This document shows, piece by piece, positions 60,201-64,000 of a DNA stretch of 64,000 nt; within the stretch, counting starts at the first letter, position 1; the number at the start of each line of letters is the position of its first letter. Origin of the DNA: Lachnospiraceae bacterium (GTDB lineage Bacteria; Bacillota; Clostridia; Lachnospirales; Lachnospiraceae); contig CAJTDD010000005.1 of the NCBI GenBank assembly GCA_910574885.1, positions 186,001 to 250,000 of the forward strand, in the 5' to 3' direction. The notes under the pieces were generated by a model that was not told where the DNA came from, searched no databases, and was given only the letters and a program-made list of their open reading frames with translations. The translations under genes and the position numbers were made by a program.

Positions 60201-62641
60201 GGGCGTTATATATCCAGTATACGAATAACAATGCTAATGATAAATATGCCGTACGTGTGAGCGGAGGCGTACAGGTGCCGATACTGGATCTTTATACGAA
60301 GATGGATGCAGCAAGCGCAGAAGAGCGGCTTACGAGAGCAAAAGCATATATTGAGGAATTGGAGGCTTATATAGCCGAGATTGAAACGAAGCATAATGAG
60401 GTACATAAGAATTCAACAAACAAACTTGTACAATATGATTATGTTGCCAATGACTGTATCTTAGGGGCTTCCGATATCATGCTGGATACGATGATGATTT
60501 CGCTTCCTGCACAACAGATTCTTGCAGGAGTCGGGACCGGAAGCACAGAGGAGAAGGCCCGGAAGCTTGTAACGTCCATGGAAGCTATGGAGAACATGAT
60601 GTACCTGTTCTATCAGCATAAGGGACTGAATAATAATGCGGCGGATGCGAAGGATAAGTTCCCGGCAAACCACCTGAATATTCGTTATCAGACCATGTTC
60701 GCAGGAGCATTCATGTATGCATCCGGCAACCATATCGGTATTGAGTGGGGGTCTGCGCCGGATATCATAGGCGGTGGAAAGACTGTGACCCATGACAATG
60801 GAAAATATGTGGACGGCAGATACTTTGGATGGGGAATTGCCCATGAAATCGGCCACTGTATCAATCAGGGTACTTATGCGGTTGCAGAGATAACCAATAA
60901 CTACTTTGCGGTGCTTGCCCAGGCAAAAGATACGAATGATTCCGTACGTTTCCAGTATCCGAATGTATATGATAAAGTAACGTCAGGGACCAAGGGACGC
61001 GCATCGAATGTATTTACGCAGTTGGGTATGTATTGGCAGCTGCATCTGGCATATGATAATGGATTCAATTATAAGACCTATGAGAACTATGACGAGCAGC
61101 TTGCGAACCTGTTCTTTGCAAGGGTGGATGCTTATTCCAGAAATCCAGGAAAAGCGCCGACACCAGGAGATGTGCTGTTATCTCTTTGCGGTGATAAGGA
61201 CCAGGATTTGATGCGGCTTTCTTGCGCGGCGGCACAGAAAAATATTCTTGAGTTCTTCGAGCGTTGGGGTATGACTCCGAATGCGGATACGATTAACTAT
61301 GCAAACTGTTTCCCTAAGGAGACGAGAGCGATTTACTATGTGAATGATGATTCCAGGGTACAGCGTATTGCGAATCCCAACAGTCCGTTCAGTGCGGAAG
61401 GCGTACAGGCGCTAAGTGACGGTACTACGGCAACGGTGGATCCGGATGCTGCAAACAAGGTGAATCTGAAATTCAGTCTGGTTTCCGGAGTGAATCAGGC
61501 AGATGTGCTGGGATATGAGGTGGTACGCTGCATAACCTCTAATGGAGACGAAGAGAAGGAAGTCGTTGGATTCGCAACAGGAAACGAATTTACGGATACG
61601 ATCACAACTTTGAACAATCGTGTAGTGACCTATGAGGTGACAGCGATCGATCAGCATCTGAACCGTTCTGCAGTGAAGCGGATGGCTCCTTTGAAGATCA
61701 GTCATAAGGGAAATATTGACAAGACATACTGGAGCGTCAGCACCAATGATATGGAGGCGACAAGCAAGTTCACCGGCGGAGATAAGGTAGAGGAAGAGTA
61801 CGTGCCATGCGGTCCGGAAGCAGAAGCGCCGATTAAGTCGGCTGTGGACAATCAGGCGGATACAACCTATACAGGATTGGCCGGTGTGAATGCGGAAGTT
61901 GTGATGGAGCTGAACCAGACCGTTACGGTTTCTGGATTGCAGTATACTGTGAACAGCGGAACGGCAATCAAGGATTACAGTGTTTCTGTCCGTAATGCCG
62001 AGGGCGAATGGATAGAAGCGGCAAGCGGAACATTTGGAAAAGATAAGGTCAACACCGTATACTTTGGCGTCGAGGGCAGCAGCAATATTGCGCTGTACCA
62101 GACATCGGCAGTCAAACTGTCAATCAAGAATCAGAAGGATGTGGAGATTGCAATATCCGAGCTAGATGTATTGGGCGTGACAGGCGACGACGTGGAATTC
62201 CGTAAAGCGGAAGGAACGGCTGCAATCGGTAAGTTAGAAGCGGCTTATAAGTACGGGGATAAGGCGGAAGATGTAATTCCGGCAGGTTCTATCGTATTTA
62301 CCGGAAAATATAAAGGTAATTCTGCGTACAATGTGGTCATTCTGTACGATCAGGACGGCAATATTGTCGGCGGAGCCGATGCGGATGGTAAGCTGAAATC
62401 TTATCAGGTACTCTTCTCGGATGTACCGGAGACGGGAAATATTCAGGATGTTTACGACGGGACATGGATTTATTGGATTGCGCCGGGTGATGTGAACACC
62501 GGACTGAAATCAGTCAGGGCGGAGCTGTACCGAGTGGATAATGCTTTGACCAATGAAGGGCAGAGGCTAGTCAGCGATTGTATATTTGAGGAATTCCCGG
62601 CAGAGCTTCCGAATATAACACTGAGTGGCAAGAAGAATTAG
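57218..62641 (+). CDS. Secreted M60-like (mucinase-type) metalloprotease with dockerin-like and FN3 domains
   Basis: The 1807-residue protein has a signal peptide (KRIVSLMLAAVLVLAPCMQS) and a Gly/Pro/Glu-rich linker to about residue 90. Residues ~229-290 form two dockerin-type calcium loops (DVDGNGEIDDQD, DLNRDGKVDLAD). Discoidin-like and two FN3-like domains follow (PENLSAVRGNKSFVVSWNP; PDYVNATGKYKAIDVSWKK). The M60-like peptidase has HEIGH with H1209, E1210, H1213 and a downstream E1224. M60-like enzymes cleave O-glycosylated mucins. There is no wall anchor at the C-terminus; anchoring could come through the dockerin and the protein encoded next. The internal dockerin position is unusual. 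Confidence 0.83.
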   Translation: MKRIVSLMLAAVLVLAPCMQSFATDPDSGTPAAEQTAGLDEPAGGEDTTPGGGDGGNPPAGEPVGSEGAEGENGGEPTGNSPDTNPPEALDDIGVLSANELDSKNVKGQIDVGIIQALDFKSDITFTITLTDSKGDSVSKNITLGSLSSDKLQGEVTFNGDGSGLEDGKYNLSISAPGYRTRNREITVEGLAYKLMYTTGFLGAYFEENEAGVLQAKDLNCHPGVLRIGDVDGNGEIDDQDKKALVDTIDSVDRGEENNGTSASMDLNRDGKVDLADLNFFVQGYFQEGKVPDASATIQTNVPASAIGQKEGSNTVVESGLLDSLLTGEGSVALRPASGEISSTNPVSVEFEFAKDIKTDGIVIDSNEANPVENGTVEITYVDAEEPDVEKKTTVSILPEGTHALFEDERVSVTRDSFGNIAINLGSQVAVKRVTLTITGTKNNNLAEISKVEFVNGMDKRIPAPDMNIPENLSAVRGNKSFVVSWNPCVNVTGYEVRVKGTVEVDKQEEVVEDVISVRGNSLTVSALKEGNAKLVNGNEYEVSVQSVNGAWKSGYCDAITVIPKVDKVPDAPDYVNATGKYKAIDVSWKKMKDTDYFNIYYREVGTQEYTKIEGIEDSKYTITDLKDKADYELYVTGVNEVGESKPSKTSVASTMDQNPAQMPKYKQINRAEKGQVSEHIISAAYGNGEMQDSPLDKEKGTAWGTVDNIPTSHYVVNSWDGGGFNPLGNRGLIYEFDEPYTMDRLAFQEVSVQSQNYGYARVRYWDEAGEAHEIDRGAVRVLRKADEEGRIYYMLRFPGPITAKKIQFALSRVYVYGTISISEVSFYEYDSIEEDIMALYTNDLHTELKPEVTMDTINELDKRINTTDPVSKEYHPDKANLERELQTAKDILSDGNLGRTVEVHNTINTKDVGRGFGGLNAWQPLGVTAAAGEEITVYVGHNTKRTGDSTNLQLVSTQYHSEAASMFKVVATLKVGRNEITIPKLWSLNKETGGALYIQYTNNNANDKYAVRVSGGVQVPILDLYTKMDAASAEERLTRAKAYIEELEAYIAEIETKHNEVHKNSTNKLVQYDYVANDCILGASDIMLDTMMISLPAQQILAGVGTGSTEEKARKLVTSMEAMENMMYLFYQHKGLNNNAADAKDKFPANHLNIRYQTMFAGAFMYASGNHIGIEWGSAPDIIGGGKTVTHDNGKYVDGRYFGWGIAHEIGHCINQGTYAVAEITNNYFAVLAQAKDTNDSVRFQYPNVYDKVTSGTKGRASNVFTQLGMYWQLHLAYDNGFNYKTYENYDEQLANLFFARVDAYSRNPGKAPTPGDVLLSLCGDKDQDLMRLSCAAAQKNILEFFERWGMTPNADTINYANCFPKETRAIYYVNDDSRVQRIANPNSPFSAEGVQALSDGTTATVDPDAANKVNLKFSLVSGVNQADVLGYEVVRCITSNGDEEKEVVGFATGNEFTDTITTLNNRVVTYEVTAIDQHLNRSAVKRMAPLKISHKGNIDKTYWSVSTNDMEATSKFTGGDKVEEEYVPCGPEAEAPIKSAVDNQADTTYTGLAGVNAEVVMELNQTVTVSGLQYTVNSGTAIKDYSVSVRNAEGEWIEAASGTFGKDKVNTVYFGVEGSSNIALYQTSAVKLSIKNQKDVEIAISELDVLGVTGDDVEFRKAEGTAAIGKLEAAYKYGDKAEDVIPAGSIVFTGKYKGNSAYNVVILYDQDGNIVGGADADGKLKSYQVLFSDVPETGNIQDVYDGTWIYWIAPGDVNTGLKSVRAELYRVDNALTNEGQRLVSDCIFEEFPAELPNITLSGKKN

Positions 62642-62661
62642 AGCGATAAAAGGAGTAGAAC

Positions 62662-63468
62662 ATGAAGAAATTTAGATTAGGTATGATAATGGCAGTGTTC
62701 GCATTTATCGCAATGCTGCCGCTGCAGGTATCTGCTGCAGAAACAAAGGAGGTCAGTGTTACCTGCACTCCCAATGAAGGTAATACGGAATATACCGTAG
62801 ATTTGTGTATTCCCAATGCGGCGAAGGAGGAAATCTCTACGTTAAGCCTGAAACTGGATGTTACCCCGGATATGAGCGTTTCGTCAACCGGGTATAGCAG
62901 TGTCATTGAATTCAGCAAGGATGTTATGGCAAAGGCAAAGGTGTATGAATATCGTGTCAACAATACGCTGAATATTTATATTGCAGGATTAAATTCATTG
63001 TTTAATGATGATGATACGCTTCGCGTTGGGACCGTTTCCATGAAGAACAGCGCTGGCGAATCCTTAGCGCTTAACGGAAAAGAAGGCGTAAAACTTGACA
63101 GTGCAGGGGATGCGCTTCAGGTCGTTCGGGGCTGGGGGAATGCTGAATCTCCCAACAAGGATACGACTTGGGTTGCCGATAAAGAAGAGGAAGAAAATCC
63201 GGGAACGGAGATTCCTCCGAAACCGGGCGAAGGAGAAGAGGAAGAAGGTCCGGGAGGCTCCGGAGATTCATGGGTTCCGGGAGGTTCCGGAAATCCGGGA
63301 AGTGATACAGCAAAAGATCAGTATGATAATAACCGGAAAGTGAATGGCAGCCGTACACAGGGCGTCAAGACAGGAGATACCAATACCATTATGATTTATG
63401 TATTTTCTGCCGTTGCCTGTATGGGATTGATTTCAGCAGCCGCTTACCGGAAACGTAAGCTAAGATAA
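62662..63468 (+). CDS. Wall-anchored surface protein with possible cohesin-like domain
   Basis: The 268-residue protein has a signal peptide (FRLGMIMAVFAFIAMLPLQV), a beta-rich domain at about 28-155 whose layout (ISTLSLKLDV..., NTLNIYIAG..., LRVGTVSMKN) resembles a cohesin fold, then a Pro/Gly/Glu linker. The C-terminus has the sortase-type signal KTGD, a membrane helix (IMIYVFSAVACMGLISAAAY) and RKRK. It starts 21 bases after the protease stop. A cohesin here would dock the dockerin of the protease onto the cell wall. The cohesin call is weak by eye; the anchor is clear. Confidence 0.65.
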   Translation: MKKFRLGMIMAVFAFIAMLPLQVSAAETKEVSVTCTPNEGNTEYTVDLCIPNAAKEEISTLSLKLDVTPDMSVSSTGYSSVIEFSKDVMAKAKVYEYRVNNTLNIYIAGLNSLFNDDDTLRVGTVSMKNSAGESLALNGKEGVKLDSAGDALQVVRGWGNAESPNKDTTWVADKEEEENPGTEIPPKPGEGEEEEGPGGSGDSWVPGGSGNPGSDTAKDQYDNNRKVNGSRTQGVKTGDTNTIMIYVFSAVACMGLISAAAYRKRKLR

Positions 63469-63492
63469 TGGAATAAGATTTTGTTAAGTAAG

Positions 63493-63521
63493 AACGGCTG
63501 TCCGCTATGGGCAGCCGTTTT
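63493..63521 (+). terminator. Terminator after the surface protein gene
   Basis: AACGGCTGTCC pairs with GGGCAGCCGTT (one G-U) around the loop GCTAT, followed by TTTT when the pairing Ts are counted. Confidence 0.8.
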
Positions 63522-63651
63522 GCATGTGCAGACCCGTGCAGAGGTAATAGCTGGCAGTCTTTGCGGTAACAGGCATTTCTAAGGTATAGATTTATCCGGA
63601 ATATGCATACTATTAGCAAGAAACAATTTTGCTGAAAGGAGCATATGGAAT

Positions 63652-63816
63652 ATGAAGGAGTTAAAACTTGACCTTCTTCCAGGCAATCTGTACGCAGCCA
63701 GAAAGAAGGAACAGCAGCGCAAAGAGATGGAGAAGAAAAAGCGTGAGCCGCAGAAAAGTATCGTGAAGATTGACGATGTGTCAAAAGTTGACCGAATAGA
63801 CGGGAGTGAGCGGTAG
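63652..63816 (+). CDS. Small charged hypothetical protein
   Basis: This 54-residue frame (KELKLDLLPGNLYAARKKEQ start) is rich in Lys, Arg and Glu, probably a single helix with a basic centre. It has AAAGGAG ten bases upstream and is followed five bases later by a second gene, so it seems to be expressed. I recognise no family. Confidence 0.55.
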   Translation: MKELKLDLLPGNLYAARKKEQQRKEMEKKKREPQKSIVKIDDVSKVDRIDGSER

Positions 63817-63821
63817 GGACT

Positions 63822-64000
63822 ATGAAGACTTTTGATGAACTTTATCGGGAACTTTTGCAGAGAAAGATTGCGCAGGACGAGTCGCTGCCGGAGGAGTATG
63901 ACCCTTACCATCTGGATTGTCTTCTTCATCCGGAGAAATATGCGCCTGTCCTGCATATGAAAGAGTGTGAGAAATGCGCTTATGACCAGGCGTGTAAGAA
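63822..64000 (+). CDS. Hypothetical cysteine-containing protein, 3'-truncated by the window
   Basis: The frame starts at ATG 63822 (KTFDELYRELLQRKIAQDES) and is open to the window end. The last visible part has CEKCAYDQACKK, a C-x2-C-x5-C pattern that could begin an Fe-S or zinc site. Too little is visible to name a function; it is probably coupled to the small gene before it. Confidence 0.55.
   Translation, partial: MKTFDELYRELLQRKIAQDESLPEEYDPYHLDCLLHPEKYAPVLHMKECEKCAYDQACK

Overview
The window looks like a chromosomal segment of a gut-associated, anaerobic Firmicute, most likely a Lachnospiraceae member. The grounds are moderate GC, strong GGAGG ribosome binding sites, Clostridia-type families (YesL, DUF4143 ATPase, DUF3795, xxxLxxG heptad protein) and an M60-like mucinase next to a KTGD-anchored surface protein. 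No rRNA, tRNA, CRISPR array or intact insertion sequence was found.

Layout. 1-6.1 kb is an accessory stretch: a 5'-truncated ABC exporter, a TetR/MFS pair, a GyrI-DUF3795 protein, a second TetR gene, and two decayed genes (flavodoxin-like, radical SAM). 6.1-8.7 kb is an apparent operon of a PAS-CPBP membrane protease with pssA and psd, the route to phosphatidylethanolamine. 8.8-22.7 kb is a maltodextrin locus: malQ, a LacI regulator, a binding protein, two permeases, a YesL protein, an MsmX/MalK-type ATPase, a GH13 enzyme and two GH13 alpha-glucosidases on the other strand. 22.9-30.4 kb holds a HicAB module, an AraC regulator, and a divergent TetR / MMPL transporter / heptad-repeat surface protein locus. 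30.5-32 kb is a DUF4143 AAA ATPase behind four palindromes spaced exactly 33 bp apart.

32-56.9 kb is a large ureide catabolic island under PucR and an XRE-FadR fusion regulator. It encodes two allantoinases, two allantoate/carbamoyl amidohydrolases, two NCS1 permeases, AllE, AllD, an FdrA-AllG fusion, AllH, a carbamate kinase, a LctP-type permease and small membrane proteins. Together these predict allantoin -> allantoate -> ureidoglycine -> ureidoglycolate -> oxalurate -> oxamate + carbamoyl phosphate -> ATP, a fermentative allantoin pathway. A DAO-type flavoprotein with EtfB and EtfA, the EtfB carrying clostridial bifurcating-type motifs, sits inside the island and is not part of the textbook pathway.

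57.2-63.5 kb encodes a 1807-residue secreted M60-like metalloprotease with a dockerin-like domain, followed by a wall-anchored protein with a possible cohesin-like domain. The window ends in two small or partial genes of unknown function.
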